Origin: an uncultured SAR116 cluster alpha proteobacterium
GTDB taxonomy: Bacteria > Pseudomonadota > Alphaproteobacteria > Puniceispirillales > Marisalimonadaceae
Direction: 5' to 3'
DNA: 64,000 nt
Assembly: GCA_902623995.1 (NCBI GenBank)
Contig: CACNWE010000008.1
Coordinates: 33,781-97,780 of the forward strand
Below the pieces are notes generated by a model. It was given only the letters and a program-made list of their open reading frames with translations. It had not been told where the DNA came from and searched no databases. The translations under genes were made by a program, and so were the position numbers. Within the stretch, counting starts at the first letter, position 1. Each line of letters starts with the position of its first letter. Below, piece by piece: positions 39,322 through 49,286 of this stretch.

Positions 39322-40131
39322 ATGTTAAATAAAAAAACAACCTTTCAAAGAGCTCACGGTAAAATTGATGTTAAAATAAATAATAATGAAATAAATCGCT
39401 TCTATCAATCAGGTTCTGCAAAAGTATTTTACCCTAAATCTTCTCAAAAGTTTAAAGAATTAGTTTTAGTCAACACTGCTGGTGGGGTTACAAGTGGTGA
39501 TAATTTTTCTTATGATTTTGAAATTGTAAATAAATCCAAAATTTTTTTAACTACGCAAACTGCAGAAAGAGCTTATAGGGGATTTAATGAAAAGGCTAAA
39601 ATTAAAGTTTCTTTGACAGTGGATGACACAAGTAATCTTTTTTGGATACCACAAGAATTAATTTTATTTAACAATTGTAATTTTGATAGAAACATTGAAG
39701 TAAATTTAAATCCTAATTCAAATTTAGTATTAGCTGAAACCACAATATTTGGAAGAACAGCTATGGGTGAATATCTTGAAAGGGGTTATTTCAATGATAG
39801 TTGGAGAATAAATGTAAATAAAAATTTGATTCACGCTGAAGCATTAAATTTAAATGGAAATATTAGAGAAACTCTATCAAATATTGCTTCAGCTAAAGAT
39901 GGAGTTGCAATATCTAATATTTTTATCTACGGAAAAAAACTATTATCTTATGAGAATACTTTACCTGAAATTCTAAAAAACTCAGAAACAGTGTTGTTAT
40001 CTCATTCTATATGGAATGATAAAATTTTAGTCAGAATGGTTGCCAAAGATGCTTATGATTTGAAATCAATACAAAAAAATTTAATATCTATACTTGCTGA
40101 TGATAACATTCCAAAAGTATGGATCAGTTAG
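39322..40131 (+). CDS. ureD: Urease accessory protein UreD
   Basis: UreD is the scaffold that binds the urease apoprotein and, with UreF and UreG, delivers nickel. The 269-residue protein has the family features SAKVFYPKSSQKFKELVLVN, TAGGVTSGDNFSYDFEI, TTQTAERAYRG and PQELILFNNCNFDRNIEVNL, typical UreD order. Length and gene order (D, A, B, C, E, F, G) are normal. The ATG follows GAAGGG at a longer than usual distance. It is the first gene of the urease operon. Confidence 0.93.
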   Translation: MLNKKTTFQRAHGKIDVKINNNEINRFYQSGSAKVFYPKSSQKFKELVLVNTAGGVTSGDNFSYDFEIVNKSKIFLTTQTAERAYRGFNEKAKIKVSLTVDDTSNLFWIPQELILFNNCNFDRNIEVNLNPNSNLVLAETTIFGRTAMGEYLERGYFNDSWRINVNKNLIHAEALNLNGNIRETLSNIASAKDGVAISNIFIYGKKLLSYENTLPEILKNSETVLLSHSIWNDKILVRMVAKDAYDLKSIQKNLISILADDNIPKVWIS

Positions 40132-40140
40132 GGAGAGAAC

Positions 40141-40443
40141 ATGAAATTATCACCTAGAGAAAAAGATAAACTCTTAATTAGCTTAGCTGCAATAGTTGCT
40201 AAAAATAGAAAAAGTAGAGGAATTAAACTGAACTACCCTGAGGCGATAGCTTTAATTTCAGATTTTGTTGTTGAAGGAGCTAGAGAAGGACGCACTGTTT
40301 CAGACTTAATGGAAGCTGGTGCTCATGTTGTAAAAAAGGACGAATGTATGAGTGGGATTCCTGAGATGATACATGAAGTTCAAGTTGAAGCCACATTTCC
40401 CGATGGCACAAAATTAGTCACAGTTCATCATCCTATAAGATAA
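40141..40443 (+). CDS. ureA: Urease gamma subunit UreA
   Basis: The gamma subunit of urease, which hydrolyses urea to ammonia and carbamate. The 100-residue protein starts [20 protein letters not shown] and continues with [23 protein letters not shown] sequence (here [20 protein letters not shown]), then [20 protein letters not shown] and [20 protein letters not shown]. The length and all conserved segments are normal. A GGGAGAG ribosome site lies before the ATG, 9 bases after ureD. Confidence 0.97.
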   Translation: MKLSPREKDKLLISLAAIVAKNRKSRGIKLNYPEAIALISDFVVEGAREGRTVSDLMEAGAHVVKKDECMSGIPEMIHEVQVEATFPDGTKLVTVHHPIR

Positions 40444-40454
40444 TGGAGATTTAA

Positions 40455-40760
40455 ATGATACCTGGAGAAATTATTACAAGATCTGATGAAATAGTTTTAA
40501 ATAAAGATTCTGATGCTTTAAAGGTAAAAGTTTCAAATACAGGCGATAGACCAATCCAAGTTGGTAGCCACTATCACTTTTACGAAACAAACGAATTTTT
40601 ATCTTTTGACAGGGATAAAACAAAAGGAATGAGACTAGATATTGCAGCTGGAACTGCAGTTCGCTTTGAACCAGGTCAAACAAGAGAGGTAAATTTAATC
40701 AATATCAAAGGTGATAAAAATATTTTTGGGTTTAATCAGAAAATAATGGGAGCCTTATAA
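40455..40760 (+). CDS. ureB: Urease beta subunit UreB
   Basis: The beta subunit of urease is a small beta-barrel that packs on the catalytic alpha subunit. The 101-residue protein starts [20 protein letters not shown] and contains [20 protein letters not shown], the hallmark GSHYHF segment, then [20 protein letters not shown] and [20 protein letters not shown]. It lies 11 bases after ureA and its stop overlaps the ureC start by one base, so the three structural subunits are translated together. Separate A, B and C subunits are the usual bacterial arrangement. Confidence 0.97.
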   Translation: MIPGEIITRSDEIVLNKDSDALKVKVSNTGDRPIQVGSHYHFYETNEFLSFDRDKTKGMRLDIAAGTAVRFEPGQTREVNLINIKGDKNIFGFNQKIMGAL

Positions 40761-42469
40761 TGAGTTCAAAAATAACAAGATCATCATATGCAGAAATGTT
40801 TGGCCCTACGACTGGTGACAAAGTTAGATTGGCTGACACAGACTTGTTTATAGAAGTTGAAAATGATTTAACTGTCTACGGCGAAGAAGTGAAATTTGGT
40901 GGTGGAAAAGTAATTAGAGACGGTATGGGCCAATCACAAGTTACAAGAAAAGATGGCGCCGTTGATACTGTTATTACAAACGCACTGATAGTTGATGTTA
41001 ATGGAATATTTAAAGCTGATATTGGAATTAAAGATGGTATTATGCAAAAAATTGGAAAATCTGGAAATCCTGACACTCAACCAAAAATTGATATTATTAT
41101 TGGACCTGGTACAGAAATAATCGCAGGTGAAGGTAAAATCATTACAGCGGGAGGATTTGATTCTCACATCCACTATATATGTCCTCAACAAATTGACGAT
41201 GCTCTGCATTCAGGTTTAACAACAATGCTAGGAGGTGGTACTGGACCTGCTCATGGAACATTGGCAACAACATGCACACCTGGATCTTGGCATATAGGTA
41301 AGATGATACAATCAGCGGATGCTTTTTCTATGAATCTTGCATTTGCTGGTAAAGGTAATTCTTCTAAACCAGAGGGATTAATTGAGCAGGTAAATGCTGG
41401 GGCCTGCGCACTGAAATTACACGAAGATTGGGGAACCACTCCTGGTGCTATAGATAACTGTCTAAATGTAGCTGACAAAATGGATGTTCAAGTAATGATA
41501 CATACAGATACATTGAATGAAAGTGGATTTGTAGAGAATACTATAAAAGCTATTAATAATAGAACAATTCACGCCTTTCATACAGAAGGTGCTGGTGGAG
41601 GACATGCTCCTGATATCATAAAAGTGTGTGGGAATGAAAATGTAATACCATCATCAACCAATCCAACAAGACCCTATACTATTAATACTTTAGAAGAGCA
41701 TTTAGATATGCTTATGGTATGTCATCATTTAGATAAATCAATTCCAGAAGATGTTGCCTTTGCCGAAAGCAGGATTAGAAAAGAGACCATAGCTGCAGAG
41801 GATATCCTTCATGATTTAGGTGCCTTTTCAATCATAGCTTCTGACAGTCAAGCAATGGGAAGGGTTGGAGAAGTTATTATCAGAACTTGGCAAACAGCTC
41901 ACAAAATGAAAGTTCAAAGAGGTCGTCTACAAGAAGAAAAGGGTGATAATGATAATGTAAGAGTTAAAAGATATGTAGCTAAATATACAATTAATCCAGC
42001 TATAACTCACGGTTTATCTAACCATATAGGTTCAATAACTGAAGGTAAAAGAGCTGACATTGTGATATGGGATCCAGCTTTTTTTGGTGTAAAGCCAGAG
42101 ATTGTGATGCTTGGTGGAGGCATTGCTTGTGCTCAAATGGGTGATCCTAACGCATCAATTCCAACTCCACAGCCTGTATATACAAGACCAATGTTTTCTT
42201 CTTATGGAAGATCTTTAGAGACATCTTCAATTACATTTGTAAGTAAAGCTTCTATAAAATCTGGAAATTTAGACTCATTAAAACTTGCTAAAAACACTGT
42301 TGCGGTGGAGAAAACAAGAGATATTTCAAAAAAAGATATGGTTTATAATAATTATTGCCCAGATATTTCTGTTGATCCTGAAACATATGAGGTTACAGCT
42401 GATGGGGAAATTCTTACCTGCGAGCCAGCTACAGAATTACCTATGGCTCAGAGATATTTTTTGTTTTAG
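40760..42469 (+). CDS. ureC: Urease alpha (catalytic) subunit UreC
   Basis: The nickel-containing catalytic subunit. All active-site elements are visible in the 569-residue protein: HxH in [20 protein letters not shown], the lysine carbamate in [16 protein letters not shown], metal His in [17 protein letters not shown] and [20 protein letters not shown], the general-acid His in [18 protein letters not shown], and the metal Asp in [16 protein letters not shown]. Length and order match an active urease. It shares one base with ureB. It needs UreDEFG (all present) and nickel; no nickel transporter or urea transporter gene is in the window. Confidence 0.99.
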   Translation: MSSKITRSSYAEMFGPTTGDKVRLADTDLFIEVENDLTVYGEEVKFGGGKVIRDGMGQSQVTRKDGAVDTVITNALIVDVNGIFKADIGIKDGIMQKIGKSGNPDTQPKIDIIIGPGTEIIAGEGKIITAGGFDSHIHYICPQQIDDALHSGLTTMLGGGTGPAHGTLATTCTPGSWHIGKMIQSADAFSMNLAFAGKGNSSKPEGLIEQVNAGACALKLHEDWGTTPGAIDNCLNVADKMDVQVMIHTDTLNESGFVENTIKAINNRTIHAFHTEGAGGGHAPDIIKVCGNENVIPSSTNPTRPYTINTLEEHLDMLMVCHHLDKSIPEDVAFAESRIRKETIAAEDILHDLGAFSIIASDSQAMGRVGEVIIRTWQTAHKMKVQRGRLQEEKGDNDNVRVKRYVAKYTINPAITHGLSNHIGSITEGKRADIVIWDPAFFGVKPEIVMLGGGIACAQMGDPNASIPTPQPVYTRPMFSSYGRSLETSSITFVSKASIKSGNLDSLKLAKNTVAVEKTRDISKKDMVYNNYCPDISVDPETYEVTADGEILTCEPATELPMAQRYFLF

Positions 42470-42477
42470 AGAGTAAA

Positions 42478-42918
42478 ATGATTTCAGAGGAAATTTTAGT
42501 TAATCCAGAAAATAAAAAAATAAAAGATACTATAACCTTAACTTATGATCAAAGGTTTATTAGAAGAAAAAAGCTTATCTCTGATAATAATTTTGGGTTT
42601 TTAGTAAATTTATCAGAGACTGTTTCTTTAAAAAAAAATGAGGGATTTTTACTTGATAATGGATCAATTATTCTAATTAAATCTGCTGAGGAAGAGCTAT
42701 TAGAAATTACAAGTAATAACCTTATGAAAATAACTTGGCATATTGGTAATAGACATATCCCTTGCCAGATTGAAAATAAGAGACTTCTAATACAAGTTGA
42801 TAAAGTAATTGAAAACTTAATCATAAAACTGGGTGGATCTGTAAAAAAAGTAAAAGAAGAATTTAACCCTGAAGGTGGTGCATATGGTTTAGGAAGAACT
42901 CATGGACACAAGCATTAA
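42478..42918 (+). CDS. ureE: Urease nickel metallochaperone UreE
   Basis: UreE binds nickel and gives it to the UreG-containing complex. The 146-residue protein has the N-terminal domain (TLTYDQRFIRRKKLISDNNF), the nickel-site segment NLMKITWHIGNRHIPCQIEN (GNRHIP), and a short histidine-bearing C-terminus [10 protein letters not shown]. The His tail is much shorter than in Klebsiella UreE. It starts 8 bases after ureC and its end overlaps the ureF start by 17 bases. Confidence 0.95.
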   Translation: MISEEILVNPENKKIKDTITLTYDQRFIRRKKLISDNNFGFLVNLSETVSLKKNEGFLLDNGSIILIKSAEEELLEITSNNLMKITWHIGNRHIPCQIENKRLLIQVDKVIENLIIKLGGSVKKVKEEFNPEGGAYGLGRTHGHKH

Positions 42919-43558
42919 ACAAAAACATACAACTTTTAATTATCATCAGTTACTACTTTCTTGGTTTTCACCAAGTTTTCCTATAGGTAGCTTTAACTTT
43001 TCTCATGGTTTGGAAGCTGCAATAGAATATGAATTTGTATATGATAAAATTAGTTTGGAAGAATGGACAAAACATTTAATTGAAAATGGTACTGGGAAAA
43101 CTGACAGTATTTTACTTGCCAACGCTTATAATGGTGAAGAAGTAAATGAACTTGCATTTGCTCTTTGTCCTTCTAAAGAAAGATGGATTGAATCTTCAAA
43201 TCTAGGAAAAGCTTTTTGCAAAAACATTAGAGAAAATTGGGGTTATGAAATTGATGTAAATTTAGCTTATCCAACAGCTATTGGAAAAGCTGGTTCATAT
43301 TTTAAAATACCCTTAGAAAAATTATTAATTGCTTTTCTACAGAGCTTTGTATCAAATCTTATTAACGTTGGAATTAAACATATTCCCTTAGGTCAGAGCG
43401 AAGGACAGAAAATTCTAATTAACTTATTGCCAGTAATTGAAAAACAAGCAAACATAAATAAAATTGTACAAATCAAAAATTTAGGAAGTTCTGCTTTTTT
43501 GTCTGACTTAAGTAGCATGTATCATGAAACTTTAAATAATAGGATATATCAAACATGA
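42902..43558 (+). CDS. ureF: Urease accessory protein UreF
   Basis: UreF is the helical regulator that joins UreD and UreG in the nickel-delivery complex. The 218-residue protein has [40 protein letters not shown] and [20 protein letters not shown], typical UreF features. The ATG lies inside the end of ureE; the ureG start overlaps its stop codon. Length is normal. Confidence 0.94.
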   Translation: MDTSIKQKHTTFNYHQLLLSWFSPSFPIGSFNFSHGLEAAIEYEFVYDKISLEEWTKHLIENGTGKTDSILLANAYNGEEVNELAFALCPSKERWIESSNLGKAFCKNIRENWGYEIDVNLAYPTAIGKAGSYFKIPLEKLLIAFLQSFVSNLINVGIKHIPLGQSEGQKILINLLPVIEKQANINKIVQIKNLGSSAFLSDLSSMYHETLNNRIYQT

Positions 43559-44175
43559 TTAATAACTTTGGACCGCTTAAAGTAGGAATTGGAGGCCCAG
43601 TAGGTGCAGGGAAAACAAGTTTAACAGAGGCTTTATGCAAAAAACTTTCTAAAAAAATCTCAATGGCAGTTATTTCTAATGATATTTATACAGTTGAGGA
43701 TGCAGAATATCTAATGAAAGCACAGGCACTTCCTTTGGAAAGAATTAAAGGGGTTGAAACAGGTGGATGCCCACATACCGCTATTAGAGAAGATGCTTCA
43801 ATTAATTTGATAGCTGTCGATGAATTAAAAGAAAAGTTTCCTGACTTAGAATTAATATTAATTGAATCAGGAGGTGATAATTTAGCTGCTACTTTTAGCC
43901 CTGAATTGGTAGATTTATCTATTTATGTAATTGATGTAGGAATGGGAGGTGATATTCCTAGAAAAGGAGGGCCTGCTATTACAAAATCAGATTTTTTGCT
44001 TGTAAATAAAACAGACCTTGCACCGCATGTTGGCGTTGATCTTGATAAAATGAAAAATGATGTTGAAATAGCTAGAAATAAATTACCTTATGTTTTTGGT
44101 CAGATGAGAAATAATAATGGAGTTGACGCAATAACATCTTTTCTCAATGAACAAGGTGGTTTGTCATTAAATTAA
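43555..44175 (+). CDS. ureG: Urease accessory GTPase UreG
   Basis: UreG is the SIMIBI GTPase that powers nickel insertion. The 206-residue protein has the P-loop [40 protein letters not shown], the metal-binding Cys-Pro-His in [20 protein letters not shown], the nucleotide motif [20 protein letters not shown] and [20 protein letters not shown]. All key residues are present. It is the last gene of the seven-gene urease operon and converges on the GH13_18 gene 9 bases away. Confidence 0.97.
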   Translation: MINNFGPLKVGIGGPVGAGKTSLTEALCKKLSKKISMAVISNDIYTVEDAEYLMKAQALPLERIKGVETGGCPHTAIREDASINLIAVDELKEKFPDLELILIESGGDNLAATFSPELVDLSIYVIDVGMGGDIPRKGGPAITKSDFLLVNKTDLAPHVGVDLDKMKNDVEIARNKLPYVFGQMRNNNGVDAITSFLNEQGGLSLN

Positions 44176-44184
44176 AATTTAATT

Positions 44185-45954
44185 TTATACTTTAAAATTT
44201 GTAATCCATACAGTTTGAAAAGGATTAAGTTTTATAAATTGCCCGTCTGTTATTTTTTCATTTGGGTTTAATAAATCAAACCATTGTTCATCATCAATTA
44301 AATTAATCTGGTTACTATTTAATTTTACAGTTTTTGAAGACACATTTGTTAAAGCAAAAATGCTCTGCTTTCTGTCTCTACTCTGTCTCCAGACAGAAAA
44401 AATATTTTTATCTAAATTAAGAGTAAATTGAGTTGCGTTTGGATGAAAAGCCGGCTGTACTTTTCTTATTGAAATTAAATTTTTAAATATATCATAACTT
44501 TTATACTCAATACTATCTTTTTCATTTAATAAACTAATTAAAAATGAATAGTCCCATTTATATCTATTCAGGTTTCTTTTAATTCCTGAACTAGTAAAAG
44601 CTTTTTCATCATTTTTTGTTGCAAACAATGAATTAAAATAAAAAGCTGGAACGCCCTCAATTGCTAAAATGATACAGTGAGCAGCAATAAATCTTTTTAG
44701 GCCAAATTTTCCTTTTTTATCACTATCGGTAAATTTCAGAGCGTCAAATAATGAAATATTGGCCTCATATACTTTTTCTTCACCATTAGATAATTTTCTC
44801 ATTGAAAACTGGCTGCCATTTTTCTTAAGTCTTTGAAGCATTTTTTTTATTTCTTTATCAGTTAAAACACCTTCAGCAGGTCTCATCCCAATCCCATCAT
44901 GAGATGCGATAAAGTTAAGATAGGCGTTTCCTATCTGTGCAGGTGGCATTTTCATGCTCCATTTGGTTAAAGCGCTTGAATCTTCAAATAAAAAGGTATT
45001 TATAATCAAAGGTGGTAAAGGAAAGTTATATACCCAGTGGGCCTCATCATTTTTACCAAAATAACTTAAATTTTCTTGTTTGGGTAAATTAGTTTCAGTA
45101 ACAATTACTATATTTTTCTCTAATTGATCTACAATATCCCTTAATAATTTAATAATCTCGTGAGTTTGCGGTAGATTTAGACAAGTCGTTCCAGATTTTT
45201 TCCAAATAAACGCAACTGCATCTAATCTGAAAATTTTGATTCCATACGATGTGAGTGTAAGTATTAAATTAATAAATTCTAATAAAACTTCAGGGTTTTT
45301 AAAATTCAAATCAATTTGATCATGACTAAAAGTGCACCATAAAAATTTTTTTTCGTTTAAAAAATTTATCTTTGAAAGAAGATTATGATCACGTGGTCTC
45401 ACAACTTTGCTACAGTCATAATCTTTATCAACCATATAAAAATAATTTTTTCCTGGTCTTTTTTCTTTTAAAAAATTCTTATACCATTGACCTTCAGAAG
45501 ACGCATGATTTAAAACTAAATCAATCATTATGTTAGCATTTTTTGATAGTTCTTTGATATCTTCCCATGTTCCATAAGTTTCATCTACTTCAAAATGATT
45601 TTTAACAGAGAAACCACCATCTCCACTTGATGGAAAAAAAGGAAGAAAATGGACACTATTTATAAATGTTTTAAGATATTTTTTGTAGAATGTTCCAAAG
45701 TTATTCAGGCTTTTTCCTAACATACCTTTATTGACACTGTCTGCATATGTGATTAGTAATATTGTATTTTCAGACCAAGCGTCTTTTATTTCATCTTTAA
45801 CTTCTGTTTTTTTGTAATGATTAATAAGTCTATTAATCTTTTTTGAGTATTCTAAAGTTTTCTCTTTAGAAATTATTTTGTCATAAATGTAATTTAATCT
45901 TTTCAAAATATCCAAATTAATATTTTCTTCAAATTTATTTTTTGACTTCTGCAT
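44185..45954 (-). CDS. GH13_18 glucoside phosphorylase (probable glucosylglycerate phosphorylase)
   Basis: The 589-residue glycoside hydrolase family 13 protein has the sucrose-phosphorylase-type segments SVHFLPFFPSSGDGGFSVKN (barrel start), IMIDLVLNHASSEGQWYKNF, the nucleophile IFRLDAVAFIWKKSGTTCLN, acid/base IVTETNLPKQENLSYFG and FIASHDGIGMRPAEGVL. Length fits GH13_18 phosphorylases, which include sucrose, glucosylglycerol and glucosylglycerate phosphorylase. The two upstream genes make glucosylglycerate, which favours glucosylglycerate as substrate: it would release glucose 1-phosphate and D-glycerate. It overlaps gpgS by 20 bases. Sucrose phosphorylase remains possible from sequence alone. 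Confidence 0.78.
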   Translation of the reverse strand: MQKSKNKFEENINLDILKRLNYIYDKIISKEKTLEYSKKINRLINHYKKTEVKDEIKDAWSENTILLITYADSVNKGMLGKSLNNFGTFYKKYLKTFINSVHFLPFFPSSGDGGFSVKNHFEVDETYGTWEDIKELSKNANIMIDLVLNHASSEGQWYKNFLKEKRPGKNYFYMVDKDYDCSKVVRPRDHNLLSKINFLNEKKFLWCTFSHDQIDLNFKNPEVLLEFINLILTLTSYGIKIFRLDAVAFIWKKSGTTCLNLPQTHEIIKLLRDIVDQLEKNIVIVTETNLPKQENLSYFGKNDEAHWVYNFPLPPLIINTFLFEDSSALTKWSMKMPPAQIGNAYLNFIASHDGIGMRPAEGVLTDKEIKKMLQRLKKNGSQFSMRKLSNGEEKVYEANISLFDALKFTDSDKKGKFGLKRFIAAHCIILAIEGVPAFYFNSLFATKNDEKAFTSSGIKRNLNRYKWDYSFLISLLNEKDSIEYKSYDIFKNLISIRKVQPAFHPNATQFTLNLDKNIFSVWRQSRDRKQSIFALTNVSSKTVKLNSNQINLIDDEQWFDLLNPNEKITDGQFIKLNPFQTVWITNFKV

Positions 45955-47173
45955 TATCTAATTCAACACTTAATTTTAATCTATCTAAAAAATCTGGAAT
46001 TGCGCTCAATACTCTATTCCATGTTGGAATAAAAGGCGTTTCCATTGGGTTTTCAAAAAAAGATTCCCCAGCTTTCATTATATTTAATGCAAATAATTCT
46101 ACAGTTTTTTCTTCAATATGAGAGTCAAAATTTAAATCATTCATCTGTGCATCACTTCTATATATATCTATCATATCAAGTGCAGCCCTGTAGTAGGTTG
46201 CTTTAATACTTCTAAAAGTCTCTAGAGTAAAAATATTTCCCTGAGTTGCAAGTTTTCTTATTAATGCCTTCGTTATATCAATTGACATTCTTGATAATCC
46301 AGAATTATCGTCATTTTCTGACAAATCTTGATGTTTATGGTCATATTTCTGAGCCAAATCAACTTGGCAGATTCTATTACTAGCATGGTTTCGTTGCATT
46401 TCAGACAAAACTCCAATCTCTAGCCCCCAATCAGAAGGTATTCTAAGTCTTGGTAATAAGTTTCTTCGAAATGAAAATTCTCCAGCTAAAGGATATCGAA
46501 AAGATTTCATAAAATCTAAATATTCACTTCGACCGATAGTCTTTTCCATTGCAAGCAACAAAGGAAAAACAAGTAAACGAGAAACTCTTCCGTTCATTTT
46601 TCCATCTGCTACCCGAGGATAATATCCTTTACAAAACTGAAAATTAAAAACTGGATTAGCCACAGGATAAAATAATTTTGCTAATAAAGATTTTTCGTAT
46701 GTTAATATATCACAATCATGTAATGCAATAGATTCCGCTTTACCCCTAGCAAGTGTCATACCTATGCAAAACCACACATTTCTACCTTTTCCAAATTCTT
46801 TAGGTGATAAACCTTTTTCTTTTAATTCATTATCAAGTTCCATTAATCTTGGTCCATCATTCCAAAGAATGGAATGAGGTATTTTTAAATTATTGAAAAA
46901 GTTTGAGGCTTCTGTGTATTGATTTTTATTTGCTCTATCTAAACCAATTACTATATGATTTAAAAATTTGGTCTGATTAATTTCGTCAATAATTTTGGGT
47001 AATGCCTTTCCACTAATTTCAGAAAATAAACATGGTAGAATTAATTCCATTGGATTATCTTTAGAAAATTTCATTAAGTCGTTTTCTAACTTTGTATAAT
47101 TTCCTTTTGAAGATGTCCCATATGAAAAATCATGTAAATTTGCTACTATACCATTTTGATAAAAACTTCCCAT
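45935..47173 (-). CDS. gpgS: Glucosyl-3-phosphoglycerate synthase GpgS
   Basis: GpgS (GT81) transfers glucose from NDP-glucose to 3-phosphoglycerate, the first step of glucosylglycerate synthesis. The 412-residue protein shows ELILPCLFSEISGKALPKII, HIVIGLDRANKNQYTEASNF, the nucleotide/metal DxD motif AESIALHDCDILTYEKSLLA, and GLEIGVLSEMQRNHASNRIC with the terminal region that closes the active site. The order and length match GpgS/MpgS-type enzymes. A GGATAG ribosome site precedes the ATG, 4 bases after gpgP. The adjacent phosphatase completes the pathway. Confidence 0.85.
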   Translation of the reverse strand: MGSFYQNGIVANLHDFSYGTSSKGNYTKLENDLMKFSKDNPMELILPCLFSEISGKALPKIIDEINQTKFLNHIVIGLDRANKNQYTEASNFFNNLKIPHSILWNDGPRLMELDNELKEKGLSPKEFGKGRNVWFCIGMTLARGKAESIALHDCDILTYEKSLLAKLFYPVANPVFNFQFCKGYYPRVADGKMNGRVSRLLVFPLLLAMEKTIGRSEYLDFMKSFRYPLAGEFSFRRNLLPRLRIPSDWGLEIGVLSEMQRNHASNRICQVDLAQKYDHKHQDLSENDDNSGLSRMSIDITKALIRKLATQGNIFTLETFRSIKATYYRAALDMIDIYRSDAQMNDLNFDSHIEEKTVELFALNIMKAGESFFENPMETPFIPTWNRVLSAIPDFLDRLKLSVELDNAEVKK

Positions 47174-47177
47174 TTAA

Positions 47178-48002
47178 CTATCCTTCTAATTCAAAATTTA
47201 TTTTTTTAAGCGAAACTCTTACCACTTCTTCCCATCCTTGTGGTGCGCTTTGGGTTGCTCTAATTATCTTTTTATCTTTTAAATGACATAAATTCTTTTT
47301 GTTTGGTAAGGGAATTATACAAGGTTGATCTGATACATTTAACATTGAAATGTCATTAGGGCTATCCCCTATAACGATTGTATGAGAGTTAGTATTAAAT
47401 TCATTTTTTAACTTTTCAGTTAATGTTGTCATTGCTTTACCTTTTGAACAATCGTCACATATATTATAAATTCTTCCGCCCTCATGTAATTTCATGCCAA
47501 TTTTTTTTAAAAGACAAGTGAATTCACTAACCAATTCTTTTGAACCATCAAAAACTAATGGCATTGAGTAATCCCTATTTAGCGCAAAGGGTAAATATTT
47601 CTTGTTAAGACCAAGGATTTTCATCTGTTCTATTGATTTCATATCTTTTAAAAAAAGACACCTCTTTTGAAAATCAATAGGCATACTTTTCTCAAATAAC
47701 TCTAAAATTTCAGATATTGATCTACTAAAAACAAGAGAGTTATTTTTGAATTTGAATTTTGGATGAACTAGATCGAGATTATGTATTGCTGCTCCATTTT
47801 CAACAATAAAAGGGAGATTTTGACCTAGTTGGTCAAGAAACACTTGAATTTCTGACTTTGTCTTACTAGTGTTTGGTATGATCTTAATACCATTTTTAAT
47901 ACAATTTAAAATAAAATTTTTTATCTCTTTAAACTCAAAGTTATTATGATTTAATAATGAACCATCAAGATCTGTAAAAATTAATATTTGGCTATTTTTC
48001 AT
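47178..48002 (-). CDS. gpgP: Glucosyl/mannosyl-3-phosphoglycerate phosphatase (HAD)
   Basis: The 274-residue HAD-family (Cof/MPGP) phosphatase begins LIFTDLDGSLLNHNNFEFKE, with the nucleophile Asp pair (FTDLDG) and IIPNTSKTKSEIQVFLDQLG, LPFIVENGAAIHNLDLVHP, and ends IVIGDSPNDISMLNVSDQPC (metal-binding GDSPND). It removes phosphate from glucosyl-3-phosphoglycerate to give glucosylglycerate. It is 4 bases upstream of gpgS on the same strand. Family members act on either the mannosyl or glucosyl substrate; the neighbour decides for glucosyl. Confidence 0.82.
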   Translation of the reverse strand: MKNSQILIFTDLDGSLLNHNNFEFKEIKNFILNCIKNGIKIIPNTSKTKSEIQVFLDQLGQNLPFIVENGAAIHNLDLVHPKFKFKNNSLVFSRSISEILELFEKSMPIDFQKRCLFLKDMKSIEQMKILGLNKKYLPFALNRDYSMPLVFDGSKELVSEFTCLLKKIGMKLHEGGRIYNICDDCSKGKAMTTLTEKLKNEFNTNSHTIVIGDSPNDISMLNVSDQPCIIPLPNKKNLCHLKDKKIIRATQSAPQGWEEVVRVSLKKINFELEG

Positions 48003-48029
48003 GGCGTAAACTTAGGTAATATTTGGTAT

Positions 48030-49256
48030 TTATAAAGATTTTTGTTTGGCTATAATAAAATTTGATGATTTATTAGGCAAAAGCATTCCTGAAACAATTA
48101 CAGCAATTGAAATAAAAGCCAATGATTTTAAAACATGAGAAAAATCGTATCCATTTTTTAACAAAATTGATATTGCTGGCAAGACTGCAGCTCCAGCACA
48201 TAAATTAACCATAAACTTGATTGAAAGCACTCGACCTCTCCAACTATCTTGAACATATTTTACCAAAATAATATCTGTAATAGGAACTTGACCAAAGACA
48301 AATAACATTCCGGCTAACATAATAAATAATAAACTGTAATCAAATAAAAAACTTGCCATGAAAATGAAAATTAATTGACCAATACCCATAGCTGATAAAA
48401 CGTATTTTGGAGGAATTTTATCAGCCAACCAACCTGTCCCAATTTGAGCAAATGAAGCAAAAGCATAAACTAATCCCGCTAATATACCTGTTATTGCAAC
48501 ATCATTGGAAATTTCTGATAAATTGATTTCAAATAATCTTGGAATCAGAAATGTCATTGAACCAAAGATAAATCCTCCAGATAATGTAACAATACTTAAG
48601 CAAATTAGAACTGTTTTCCATCCATCCTTTAAAACTTGATTTTTTTCATTTTGAATTTTTGATTTTGAAATTGATATTCTCTCATCTATCTCTATAAAAG
48701 AAAGTAATTGAGTAATTCCAAATATACTACAAAGAATAGCAGGCAGCATAAAAGCCATTCTCCAATCAGCATAAGCTATTAGAAATCCGGTTAGGACTGG
48801 TGCTAAAGCCACTCCCATATTTCCCCAAACACCATTTATACCTAGCCTCAAACCTACTTTACCTGGTCTTTTTGTAATCATTGCAATACCAACAGGATGG
48901 TAAATAGCTGCAAAAAACCCCAATATGCCTAATGATATTCCTAACATCTCTACAGAATATGAAAAAGCAGTTAATAACGCACCAAGGGCCAAACCAAAAG
49001 GATAAATTGTAATTAATATAGCTCTTGAAAATTTATCAGCTAACCAACCCGCTAAAGGAGCGGCAGCTCCAAATAAAACCACACCTAAAGTTCCATAAAT
49101 AATAATTTCTTCGTAAGATAAACCAAATTCTCTACCAGCATCAAATGCTGCCTTAGCAAAAATAAGCATCATAAAATGATCTAACAAATGTCCTATGTTC
49201 AGATATAGATCTGGTATTGAGTAAGTTTTAGAACTATCAAGATTTAGTAATTTCAT
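48030..49256 (-). CDS. Major facilitator superfamily transporter
   Basis: The 408-residue protein has 12 predicted membrane helices with the MFS motif AAPLAGWLADKFSRAILITI after helix 2, IYHPVGIAMITKRPGKVGLR, NMGVALAPVLTGFLIAYADW, and a second GTGWLADKIPPKYVLSAMGI after helix 8. The family resembles Fsr/fosmidomycin-resistance and related exporters. It lies 27 bases upstream of gpgP, so an uptake or export role for glucosylglycerate or a related sugar is plausible, but substrate is unknown. A nitroreductase gene lies 30 bases upstream on the same strand. Confidence 0.85.
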   Translation of the reverse strand: MKLLNLDSSKTYSIPDLYLNIGHLLDHFMMLIFAKAAFDAGREFGLSYEEIIIYGTLGVVLFGAAAPLAGWLADKFSRAILITIYPFGLALGALLTAFSYSVEMLGISLGILGFFAAIYHPVGIAMITKRPGKVGLRLGINGVWGNMGVALAPVLTGFLIAYADWRMAFMLPAILCSIFGITQLLSFIEIDERISISKSKIQNEKNQVLKDGWKTVLICLSIVTLSGGFIFGSMTFLIPRLFEINLSEISNDVAITGILAGLVYAFASFAQIGTGWLADKIPPKYVLSAMGIGQLIFIFMASFLFDYSLLFIMLAGMLFVFGQVPITDIILVKYVQDSWRGRVLSIKFMVNLCAGAAVLPAISILLKNGYDFSHVLKSLAFISIAVIVSGMLLPNKSSNFIIAKQKSL

Positions 49257-49286
49257 ATTAATAGATCTTATGTAAGTTAAATTTAA

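Noticed and set aside
40934..41209. A 91-codon minus-strand frame inside ureC
   Set aside because: It lies wholly within a well-supported catalytic urease gene on the other strand. No signals of its own.
44185..45954. Calling the GH13_18 enzyme a sucrose phosphorylase
   Set aside because: No sucrose genes are nearby, while gpgS and gpgP are directly upstream; glucosylglycerate is a better inferred substrate, though not proven.
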